Below are positions 54,414 to 62,621 of a stretch of DNA of 64,000 nt, piece by piece (positions within the stretch are counted from its first letter, which is position 1; every line of letters begins with the position of its first letter). The stretch is taken from contig JAOUMY010000001.1 in assembly GCA_029881255.1 (NCBI GenBank), positions 248,001 through 312,000 of the forward strand, in the 5' to 3' direction. A program made the translations under genes and the position numbers. The notes beneath the pieces are model-generated. The model saw only the letters and a list, made by a program, of their open reading frames with translations. It had not been told where the DNA came from and did not search any database. The stretch is from Gammaproteobacteria bacterium (lineage in GTDB: Bacteria > Pseudomonadota > Gammaproteobacteria > S012-40).

Positions 54414-55922
54414 ATGCAATACAGAAAGACACAACTCGCCTTATCCTTAAGTGGGGCGCTCTTAATTTCGTCAATGCTTGATGTTATCTCACCTGCAATG
54501 GCACAGGTGGATATCCCCAATCGCAGTGATCGTCGTCCAAACCTGTCGCTGGATCCGTTTGAGCGCGCGCGTGAGGCAATGAAGAACTTACCCAATACTT
54601 CCCAGCCAAGCAGGACAGAACCTGAACCAGAGCCCGTGCGTGAACGTGCACAACCGGAAGAACCGCGATCAAGCATCGCTCCCGCGCCCGTCGTGGAAGC
54701 CCCGGCATTAGCACCCACAAAGGCATCTGAGCCCGAAGAGCCCGCTGAAGCTTTTTCCTACGGATTAATGGCCGTAGCCGATTATTTCAGCTTGGCCAGT
54801 GGTGGCTTAAACCAGGCTGCAGACCCGAATGAAGCGGTGAAGAGCGGTAGCGCATTACTCCTCGACATTAGCGGAGAAATTGATACCGAGGCAGCCGGTT
54901 ACTGGAAGAATGGACTTTTTTCCGCCCAATTCGTCGTATACGGAACAGTCAGCGCAACTAGCCCAGGCGATATCGTGGGGGATTTCCATGGTTTGAGCGG
55001 CAATGACGCAGGACCAGACCCCTTGTACAAAATTTACGAAGGCTGGTACCAGCATTCATTTGATCATGGAAAGGCTTCGATTCGCGTCGGAATTCAGGAC
55101 TGGAACTCCGAGTTTTATATCTCTGAGTTCGCCAATCTGTATATGAACGGAACACCTGGTATGGGCGGTGTTGTGAATATGGCAGGACCTAGTACTTTCC
55201 CCGCCACGTCTTTGGGGTTTCGTTTTCTGAGCGAGCTTACAGAAAATTCCTATTATCAGATCTCCGTTTTCGACGCGACACCGGATGAAGGTGGTATTGT
55301 TGCCGTCAATCTCAGCAATGACGATGGTTTTTTCAGCTCTATGGAACTTGGCATGAGCAATGCCGAGCCAGGGGAAGAGGGCTATTACCGCATTGGCGGA
55401 GGTATGTGGTTTTTGCGCACACTGATTTCTGGCTATGTCGGTACATCTGAAGAGGATGAACTTATTCCCCCATCCGGTGACCCGGTTGCTGTGAATACGG
55501 GCTCATTTGATCCACAGAGTGGGACATATGGTGCCTATGTATTCGGTGAAATGGCCATTGGTGATCGCATTGGTGTGTTCGTCAAGGCCGGCTGGGCCGA
55601 TCCGCGTTACAATCGTTACAGCCTGTATGGTGCAGCGGGTGTGAATTATTCAGGACTGGTCCCCGGTCGCGTAGACGACGTTCTCGGCATCGCCGTGAAC
55701 CACACGCAACAGTCAAAACAATTCCTATCCGACAATTGGGACAATGACAACGATGTCCAGTCGAGCTTCACCTACGAAACCAATATTGAGCTAACCTATT
55801 CGGCTCAGATTAATGATTGGCTGATGATACAGCCAGATTTTCAGTACATTATGCAACCCGCTATGCAATACGGCATTACCAATGCCGCCGTTGTAGGCAT
55901 CCGGGTACAAGCGGAATACTGA
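54414..55922 (+). CDS. OprB-like porin with Pro/Glu-rich N-terminal region
   Basis: A 502-residue outer-membrane protein. The signal peptide ends at AMA. Residues about 60-110 are Pro/Glu-rich (EPEPEPVRERAQPEEPR), which is unusual for a porin and may span the periplasm or bind peptidoglycan. The barrel follows, with OprB (carbohydrate-selective porin) hallmarks: GVQDWN-like GIQDWNSEFYISEFANLY, GGVVNMAGPSTFP, and the final strand VVGIRVQAEY. Sugars are the usual substrates; the NikR-like site upstream suggests a metal complex instead (inference). The cytochrome gene follows 72 nt later. Confidence 0.88.
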   Translation: MQYRKTQLALSLSGALLISSMLDVISPAMAQVDIPNRSDRRPNLSLDPFERAREAMKNLPNTSQPSRTEPEPEPVRERAQPEEPRSSIAPAPVVEAPALAPTKASEPEEPAEAFSYGLMAVADYFSLASGGLNQAADPNEAVKSGSALLLDISGEIDTEAAGYWKNGLFSAQFVVYGTVSATSPGDIVGDFHGLSGNDAGPDPLYKIYEGWYQHSFDHGKASIRVGIQDWNSEFYISEFANLYMNGTPGMGGVVNMAGPSTFPATSLGFRFLSELTENSYYQISVFDATPDEGGIVAVNLSNDDGFFSSMELGMSNAEPGEEGYYRIGGGMWFLRTLISGYVGTSEEDELIPPSGDPVAVNTGSFDPQSGTYGAYVFGEMAIGDRIGVFVKAGWADPRYNRYSLYGAAGVNYSGLVPGRVDDVLGIAVNHTQQSKQFLSDNWDNDNDVQSSFTYETNIELTYSAQINDWLMIQPDFQYIMQPAMQYGITNAAVVGIRVQAEY

Positions 55923-55994
55923 TTACCCTTTAGCTTCCTGCCTCGCAAAACGATATAGAAAACAGATATCTATTGTTTTCGCGCAGGGCCTCAG

Positions 55995-58040
55995 TTGCAC
56001 ACAGACAGCCATCCTAAAAGTTTCCAGTGGCAGGGAAAATACCCTGTTTTTTCAGCTATATACATTATAATCTGGCTGATATTGCAGGCATTTACGCCAG
56101 TTTTAGCAGAAGAACAATTCGAAGACTTCGACCACCTTGCCACGGGATTTGATCTCGTCGGACGCCATTTACAGATCAGTTGCGAGTCCTGCCACGTCAA
56201 TCGTATATTTCGCGGCACACCTCGCCTGTGTTCAGGCTGTCACAATGGCCAGATTGCTCAGGCCAAATCACCCAATCATGTACCTACCAAACAGGAATGT
56301 GACAGCTGCCATCAGCCTACTGGGTTTTATGCCTCGGCACGTATGGACCACACGGGTATCGAGACAAACTGCCTGCGCTGTCACAATAGTGTTTTTGCAA
56401 GTGGCAAACATGTCTACCACATACCTGTTAGCGAGGACTGCGAGACCTGCCACGGCATTGGCACCAGTTGGGTGCCTGCGCTCTTTGATCATGTCGGTAT
56501 TTACAACAATTGCCAGCAGTGCCATGACAACCTGCATACCCGCGGCAAACACCCGCAACACATCACCAGCACCACGGCGTGTGAGGCTTGCCACAACCGC
56601 ACAGGCTGGCTGCCTGTGATGAATGTCGATCATCAGGAAGTCATAGGGCAGTGTAATAGCTGTCACAATCACGCGATCGCTGAGGGAATGCCACAAAACC
56701 ATATTCCCACGGTATTGCAATGCAATGCGTGCCACACCGATACCGGAGTCACCTGGCTTATCCAGGCAGGATTCGCAGCTGTCCACGCTGCGCTGACAGG
56801 TGACTGCTCAAGCTGCCACAACGGCCAGTACGCAAGCGGAAAATCGATTAACCATTTGCCGACCACACAGGCATGCGAAGCCTGCCACAGCCCCAGCGCG
56901 CCAGACTTTGCCACCGTAACGAAAGTTGATCACAACGAAGTCACCGCAACCTGCGCAAAATGTCATACCGGTGCGATTGCACCGGGCAAAAACGATACAC
57001 ATATTGCGTCATCGAATCATTGCAGTAGTTGCCACAGCGTGTTCAGTTTCACTAGTGTGAGCCTGGTCGATCACAACGAAGTTCGAGGTTCCTGCGCCAA
57101 CTGTCATGACAATTCAACAGCGCTTGGAAAATCGGCAGGACATATAGCAACTACGGAATCCTGCGATATTTGCCATAGCGTTAGTGGATGGTTGCCCACG
57201 CAATTCAATCACAGCACCATCGGTAATACAGCCTGTCTTTCCTGTCATGACGGCACCAGCGCCCGCGGCAAAGGTGTATTACATGTCAGCAGCAGTGATG
57301 ATTGCCAGATCTGCCATCGTGCCGGCGGTAACTGGAGTGTATTCGCACTTGATCATAACAATCTGTTTGGCACCTGCAGCAGTTGCCACAATAATGTCAG
57401 TGCACGAGGTAAGCATGCGACACATATTCCGACAACAAATGAGTGCAACGATTGTCACAACAGCACCAGCAGTTGGTTAGTCATTACCTTCAATCACCAG
57501 GGTATCGTCAACGGCTGTGATACCTGCCATAACAATGTCAGCCTGGCAGGCAAACCTATTGGCCACATCTCGTCAACCAACCGTTGTGAGGCGTGCCATG
57601 CCACGAATGTCTGGAACCCGGTTTCCACTGTTCAGCACACCGAGATTTTAGGTAATTGCCAGACTTGTCATAACAATGTGATAACCTCCGGAAAATCAGT
57701 CAACCATATTTCCAGTACTGATAATTGCGGCAATTGCCACCAAAATCCGGGAAGCTGGTTAATCGGCCTTAAAGTTGATCACGGGGAAGTGAGAGGCACA
57801 TGTGCCGGTTGCCATCCCAACAAACCGATCACTCATATTGCCACCACCAATCGTTGCGGTAATTGTCACACTTCATTTGGCTGGGTTCCCGCCCTCGCTG
57901 TTGACCACAACGAGGTACTGGGTAGCTGCGAAACCTGTCACAGCCCACCCGGCAGCCATGTCAGCGTCGGTGTCGTAAATAATTGTCAGAACTGCCACTC
58001 GACCGCAAGCTGGCGCAATCCGTCCAGTCGCCTACCTTAA
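55995..58040 (+). CDS. 27-heme c-type cytochrome
   Basis: A 681-residue protein with a signal-like segment (SAIYIIIWLILQAFTPVLA) and 27 CxxCH heme-binding motifs by my count. They fall in about thirteen repeats of about 45 residues: CxxCHNNVxxxGKxxxHIxxTxxCxxCH, then W-x-P and a DH or NH. Extra His residues could serve as second axial ligands. No catalytic domain is seen, so it looks like an electron-carrying wire in the periplasm or at the surface. No ATG precedes the signal; TTG at 55995 is the likely start. It lies between a porin gene and nikR, all in one direction. Confidence 0.93.
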   Translation: MHTDSHPKSFQWQGKYPVFSAIYIIIWLILQAFTPVLAEEQFEDFDHLATGFDLVGRHLQISCESCHVNRIFRGTPRLCSGCHNGQIAQAKSPNHVPTKQECDSCHQPTGFYASARMDHTGIETNCLRCHNSVFASGKHVYHIPVSEDCETCHGIGTSWVPALFDHVGIYNNCQQCHDNLHTRGKHPQHITSTTACEACHNRTGWLPVMNVDHQEVIGQCNSCHNHAIAEGMPQNHIPTVLQCNACHTDTGVTWLIQAGFAAVHAALTGDCSSCHNGQYASGKSINHLPTTQACEACHSPSAPDFATVTKVDHNEVTATCAKCHTGAIAPGKNDTHIASSNHCSSCHSVFSFTSVSLVDHNEVRGSCANCHDNSTALGKSAGHIATTESCDICHSVSGWLPTQFNHSTIGNTACLSCHDGTSARGKGVLHVSSSDDCQICHRAGGNWSVFALDHNNLFGTCSSCHNNVSARGKHATHIPTTNECNDCHNSTSSWLVITFNHQGIVNGCDTCHNNVSLAGKPIGHISSTNRCEACHATNVWNPVSTVQHTEILGNCQTCHNNVITSGKSVNHISSTDNCGNCHQNPGSWLIGLKVDHGEVRGTCAGCHPNKPITHIATTNRCGNCHTSFGWVPALAVDHNEVLGSCETCHSPPGSHVSVGVVNNCQNCHSTASWRNPSSRLP

Positions 58041-58107
58041 CCACACGACTAAGCCATAGGCGCTCAATTAGGCTAAAATAGCGCAAACGTAAATTAAGAG
58101 GTGTTAT

Positions 58108-58569
58108 GTGGAACGTTTTACCATGTCACTGGAAGATGATCTCGCGGCACAGTTCGATGAGTTCATCAAAGAGAAGGGGTACTCCAACCGTTCCGAGGCC
58201 ATGCGCGATCTCATCAGAACACGTATTGAAAAAGAACGTCTGAACTCAGATACGCAGGGCGCGTGTGTTGCGACCTTGAGTTATGTTTACAATCATCACG
58301 AAAGTGAGCTGGCCAGTCGTCTGACATCAGCACATCATGACCATCACGATTTAACTATGTCCACCACACATGTACATCTCGATCATGACAACTGTCTTGA
58401 AATGGTTATTTTGCGCGGCAAAATTAGTGATGTGCAGCAATTCTCCGATTCAGTTATGGCGGTGCGCGGTGTTCGACATGGGAGTTTACATATGGTCCCG
58501 GTGACAATCACTGAGGTATCACATCACGAACACGGACATTCACATACCCATAGCTCGCCAACTACCTGA
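58108..58569 (+). CDS. nikR: Nickel-responsive regulator NikR
   Basis: A 153-residue ribbon-helix-helix repressor with an ACT-like nickel-sensing domain. The DNA-binding part is ERFTMSLEDDLAAQFDEFI. The high-affinity Ni ligands are at H77, H88, H90 and C96, shifted by one from E. coli H76, H87, H89 and C95. The C-terminus is His-rich (HHEHGHSHTH). GTG start with AAGAGGTG upstream. It lies 67 nt after the cytochrome gene. Urease accessory genes at the left edge are the obvious nickel users. Confidence 0.95.
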   Translation: MERFTMSLEDDLAAQFDEFIKEKGYSNRSEAMRDLIRTRIEKERLNSDTQGACVATLSYVYNHHESELASRLTSAHHDHHDLTMSTTHVHLDHDNCLEMVILRGKISDVQQFSDSVMAVRGVRHGSLHMVPVTITEVSHHEHGHSHTHSSPTT

Positions 58570-58642
58570 ACTTTGCCAGGCATATAGCAACTGATAAATA
58601 CATTGAATATACTGGCGTCATATCAGCCAAGACGTTTACGCC

Positions 58643-59191
58643 ATGGATATAGACAAAAAGTCCGGCCTGGTTTTCCAGGCGCGTTATGTACAGTCTCCCA
58701 ATTGCGATGACAGGCCGCTGGATACCGCAGTCGATCTACTCGTCATACACAACATCAGCCTGCCTCCCTATCAGTTCGGTGGCCCGGAAATCGAACAATT
58801 TTTTACTAACTCCCTGGACCATGCCCAACACCCTTTCTTTGAAGAGATCCGTGAGATGCGCGTGTCTTCACATTTTTTTATCCGTCGTGATGGCGAGATC
58901 GTGCAGTTTGTACCCACTTGCAAACGCGCATGGCACGCGGGTGTCTCGCAGTTTTGCGGCAGAGAGCGTTGCAACGACTTCTCACTTGGCATCGAGCTTG
59001 AGGGCAGCGATTTTGTGGAATTTGAGGACGCCCAGTATTTGTCGCTCACCCGCCTGAGTCGTCTGCTTATGATGGCTTATCCGGGGATAAAACCGGAAAA
59101 CATTGTTGGACACAGCGATATCGCCCCACAACGAAAAACTGACCCAGGCCCATACTTCAACTGGGAACGACTGCGTAATGGACTTGGCTAA
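58643..59191 (+). CDS. ampD: 1,6-anhydro-N-acetylmuramyl-L-alanine amidase AmpD
   Basis: Cytoplasmic zinc amidase that recycles cell-wall fragments by cutting the peptide from anhydro-MurNAc. 182 residues. The zinc ligands H36, H157 and D167 and the catalytic Glu (E118) in LGIELEGSDF match the family. Loss of AmpD induces AmpC beta-lactamase in species that have it; no ampC is in the window. It is followed by ampE, the usual pair. Confidence 0.96.
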   Translation: MDIDKKSGLVFQARYVQSPNCDDRPLDTAVDLLVIHNISLPPYQFGGPEIEQFFTNSLDHAQHPFFEEIREMRVSSHFFIRRDGEIVQFVPTCKRAWHAGVSQFCGRERCNDFSLGIELEGSDFVEFEDAQYLSLTRLSRLLMMAYPGIKPENIVGHSDIAPQRKTDPGPYFNWERLRNGLG

Positions 59192-59258
59192 TGTGTGTTC
59201 CTTTACGCCGCTTGATGTATGATAGAGCGCACTCATATCGAAATATCAGGACTCTTGA

Positions 59259-60125
59259 ATGACCCTGCTCGCAATTATCGCCGCCCTTTTTGGTGAACGT
59301 TTCATTGGTTCAGTACAGGAATTCCGCCAGTTTCAGTGGCTGGCTGATGCAGGTGAGTGGATACGCCGACAGTCATCTGGACTGGATAGCTGGATTGGCG
59401 CAATACTGATTCTGCTCCTCGCAGGCACCATTGTTGAGCTGGCGTACCTGTGGCTGTCAAAAGGATTCATAATACTCGGCTTCGTGGCAGCCACCGCTGT
59501 GCTTTTGTTCTGCATAGGTCCGCGCTCGTTTTATGACCAGATCAAGTCCTTCTGTGATGCTTACAGCAACGGAAACGAAGACAGCGCGTATTGGTATCTC
59601 AGCAATCTCAAAGATTCAGCGCTGACGGATGAAGATGAAAGATATTTGGCCAAGGCGGCGCTTGAGGCCGCGTTCGTTGCAGTTAACAATCGCCTGCTCG
59701 GGGTGATTTTCTGGTTTGTGATACTTGGCCCATTTGGCGCGGTAATCTATCGCATCAGCGGCGACTTTCACAGACTCGAAGAAGAAGGTGATCAACGCTC
59801 TCAACTCTATGCGGCATTTGATCGCATACATTACCTGCTCAATTGGCCGAGCTCACGACTTGTATCCATAAGCTACGCAGCAATGGGCAGTTTCGTCGAA
59901 GGTATGTCTCACTTAAAACGTAGTGCCTCACCTACAAGCAACTGGCCGGACCCCAATGAGCAATTGCTTGTGAGCAGCGGTCTCGGCGCTCTGGACCTGA
60001 AGCAGGAGCAAGCCACCGAGATCGGCTGCGATCAAATATTTAGCGGATTAGCCCTGTTGAGAAGATCCGTTGCCTTCTGGGTGGGGGTAATTGCATTATT
60101 GACTTTGGCTGGTTGGCTGGGTTGA
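59259..60125 (+). CDS. ampE: AmpE-like inner-membrane protein
   Basis: A 288-residue membrane protein: four to five hydrophobic segments, with family patterns LLAIIAALFGERFIG, LLCIGPRSFYDQ-like LFCIGPRSFYDQIKSFCDA, and LGVIFWFVILGPFGAVIYR. AmpE is a companion of AmpD, proposed as a signal transducer in AmpC control; its mechanism is unclear. The last 86 nt overlap the end of the degenerate ATPase gene on the other strand. Confidence 0.93.
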   Translation: MTLLAIIAALFGERFIGSVQEFRQFQWLADAGEWIRRQSSGLDSWIGAILILLLAGTIVELAYLWLSKGFIILGFVAATAVLLFCIGPRSFYDQIKSFCDAYSNGNEDSAYWYLSNLKDSALTDEDERYLAKAALEAAFVAVNNRLLGVIFWFVILGPFGAVIYRISGDFHRLEEEGDQRSQLYAAFDRIHYLLNWPSSRLVSISYAAMGSFVEGMSHLKRSASPTSNWPDPNEQLLVSSGLGALDLKQEQATEIGCDQIFSGLALLRRSVAFWVGVIALLTLAGWLG

Positions 60126-62421
60126 TCCAATGCAACACCCCATGACGGGTAGATGCCAACCACATACAGTAAATAAATAGTAGTTCGCTCAAAATCGTTG
60201 CCCACAGAGGCAAAGCCATTGCCAGTATTGCGCCTATCATTATTAATTTATAACTAAAATAAACAATGGTTAGATTGCGCAATTGCATAAGCGTTTTGCT
60301 GCTTACCGTCACCGACTCAGGCAGCAGCTCCAGACTATCTCCCAGTATGCCCACGTCGCTCACTTCATACACTTTGTTTCGTTGAAGTGCTCTTACACAA
60401 AACTTGAGCAATCCTTCGCTGAGTAAAACAGACTCGCGTGAACTGACGACCGCACTGAAACGACGATTGTCTTCATGCGCTAATATTTGAGACTTATCAC
60501 TTTGGGACAAATCTGCTTTAACCGAATCAAACCCCATGCGATAAGCAAGCTTTCCAGAGGAAATTTCATTATCTTCCGTCAGCAAAATCAAGCGTTCGAC
60601 ATTCAATGCGTGCAGCCCGTCCACGGAAAGCGCAATATCATTTTGCAACGGATCAACAACATTAAACATACCAATGATGTTGTGCTTATTAGCGAGAAAC
60701 AAAACATCAACGCCATCTTGTTGCCAGCGTTCGAGTCGGTCGTTAATGGTTTGCGTTACCAGACCATTTTCCTTCATCAGTCGAAAGGTACCGAATAAGT
60801 ATTGCTCTCCACCTAACACACCAGCGAAGCCCTGCTCACCATACTGTTTCAGATCCTCAACTGCTTGACGCGACAACTGCTCATTTCTAGCTCTCTGAAC
60901 AACCGCTCTAAAATAATCGTGTGCATTTCTTGGCACCAGGCTACGTGCAGTTTGCAATAGAGACTTAACAGATTCACCACTAAGTGAAATCACTTCCTCA
61001 ACGTGAGCAGCACCCTGTGTAATCACGCCCTGCTTGTCAAAATATAACTTCCTAAGATTTGCCAGACGGGAAAAATGCACGCCTTGCTTTACTAATACGC
61101 CACGTTCGGCCAGATAGATCAGCGTTAACAGCGCCCGCCCCTGAATAGTGCTGGTGATTGCAGCTGGACCACTGATTAACAACAAGGCAAGTGCAACAGA
61201 CACCGAGTATCCTGTATTCAACGCGGGTGAATAAATGGCCCAAAGTAAAGCTAAACCGGCACAAAAACACGCAGCAGAAAAAACGATTGCCACTTTACGG
61301 ATGCGTTCCAATTCAGGAAAAACAGAATTAACCGATTGATGAAAACCTTGCAAAAAAACTGACCAGCGACTGTCTTGCTGCGAGCTGGTAACACTCACTT
61401 GAACTTCGCCCTCTAGTAAACGCCAACCAGCATAAACTTTGTCGCCTTTGCTCAGTCTTCCCGAAATTCTCTCCAGCTTGTTAAAACCTCGAAAGCTGGC
61501 GCTGCCCGTTGTGATCTCACCGTCCACCGCCACATACTCTCCAGCTTTTACAAGTAACGTCTGACCTGGCTGAACGTTTGAGGAACACTCACAAACAGTT
61601 TTTTCATTGTCTAACAAATAAGCATTCGCAGGGAGTCGCTGACGCAGGGCAAATATACGCGTTCTAATGTAGCGAAAGAATTGACGCTCAAAAAATGCTG
61701 CGCTGGAAAACATCGTTACCACCAGCGCCGATTCAAACCACATATGATAAAAATTGGCGATCATGGTCAACAACAAAATCACACTGGCGTGATTCACTTT
61801 TCGTTTATGAAATGCGCCTATCACACCATCTTCAAGCAGAGGCCAAATACCTGCAAGTATGGCAATAAAAAACGGTACGATCGCCCATGACTGCCACACA
61901 GAGGTCAAACTGTCCAGAACACAACCCATTAGTAACATCAGCGCCGCCACTACGGCACAATAATCCCGCAGGTTTCGCAATCGTTCCTTGACGACTCTGT
62001 TCTGCAGACGTGATGCAATATTGTGTTTATCGAGAGCACACACAAAACTGGAAGGGTTAACGCTGCTATCGTGCAAAATGCGCAAGTGCCCGCTGGCAAC
62101 ATCGAGGAAGAAGTTTCGCAAACCCGGCTGATTGCTCATGATCTTTTGGATGACTGCGCGTGTTTTCGCATCGATATCTGCAATGATGTCGAGATCAGCC
62201 TGAAATACACCTTGCTCTATCAACACCCTAATACCCTGTCTTTGAACAAATGTTATTAGAGCCGACTCATAATAGGAATCTTTCGCATTTGCAATTAAGG
62301 TTGCATCTACAAAATCCACCACAATCGAGTCGTCGCCAAATTCTTGGCGCAACTGTTTTTCAAGATTCGCCGCCTTACGTGGCGTAGTAAGTCCATCAAG
62401 TTCCAACACTAATTGCTGCAT
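60040..62421 (-). CDS. Degenerate P1B-type ATPase-like membrane protein
   Basis: A 793-residue protein with the topology of a copper-type P1B pump (about eight hydrophobic segments, actuator and P-domain positions) but without its chemistry. The N-terminal 70 residues resemble an HMA fold without CxxC. TGE is replaced by SGR (320-322), CPC by SGP (417-419), DKTGT by DKQGV (462-466, Asp kept), HP by HD (501-502), TGDN by TEDN (615-618), and GDGxNDxP is missing. The frame is intact throughout, so it is probably maintained as a non-pumping protein. The 3' end overlaps ampE. No neighbouring metal gene explains it. Confidence 0.82.
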   Translation of the reverse strand: MQQLVLELDGLTTPRKAANLEKQLRQEFGDDSIVVDFVDATLIANAKDSYYESALITFVQRQGIRVLIEQGVFQADLDIIADIDAKTRAVIQKIMSNQPGLRNFFLDVASGHLRILHDSSVNPSSFVCALDKHNIASRLQNRVVKERLRNLRDYCAVVAALMLLMGCVLDSLTSVWQSWAIVPFFIAILAGIWPLLEDGVIGAFHKRKVNHASVILLLTMIANFYHMWFESALVVTMFSSAAFFERQFFRYIRTRIFALRQRLPANAYLLDNEKTVCECSSNVQPGQTLLVKAGEYVAVDGEITTGSASFRGFNKLERISGRLSKGDKVYAGWRLLEGEVQVSVTSSQQDSRWSVFLQGFHQSVNSVFPELERIRKVAIVFSAACFCAGLALLWAIYSPALNTGYSVSVALALLLISGPAAITSTIQGRALLTLIYLAERGVLVKQGVHFSRLANLRKLYFDKQGVITQGAAHVEEVISLSGESVKSLLQTARSLVPRNAHDYFRAVVQRARNEQLSRQAVEDLKQYGEQGFAGVLGGEQYLFGTFRLMKENGLVTQTINDRLERWQQDGVDVLFLANKHNIIGMFNVVDPLQNDIALSVDGLHALNVERLILLTEDNEISSGKLAYRMGFDSVKADLSQSDKSQILAHEDNRRFSAVVSSRESVLLSEGLLKFCVRALQRNKVYEVSDVGILGDSLELLPESVTVSSKTLMQLRNLTIVYFSYKLIMIGAILAMALPLWATILSELLFIYCMWLASTRHGVLHWINPANQPKSIMQLPPPRRQRIFSTGLIR

Positions 62422-62551
62422 ATTCGGTTTACCATTAATAGAAGTAATCGCTTACATCGCGTTTTTTTGCGAATCCTCTCAAACAATCATCACCAGAATG
62501 CAGCAACCATACCCAATCTGGCGCATAATCTGCCTTATCAATTTCCAAATT

Positions 62552-62604
62552 TTGTATTTCTAGAATTGATAGATATAATGGCGAGTCCCTTTATTTAAGG
62601 GACT
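62552..62604 (+). promoter_or_regulatory. Promoter and 5' hairpin of the coiled-coil lipoprotein gene
   Basis: A perfect -10 TATAAT is at 62574-62579, with a weak -35 TTGTAT at 62552-62557 (16-nt spacer). Immediately downstream, AGTCCCTT-TATTT-AAGGGACT (62584-62604) is a perfect 8-bp stem that would sit at the very 5' end of the transcript. Confidence 0.65.
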
Positions 62605-62621
62605 AAATTCAGGATTCGCAT

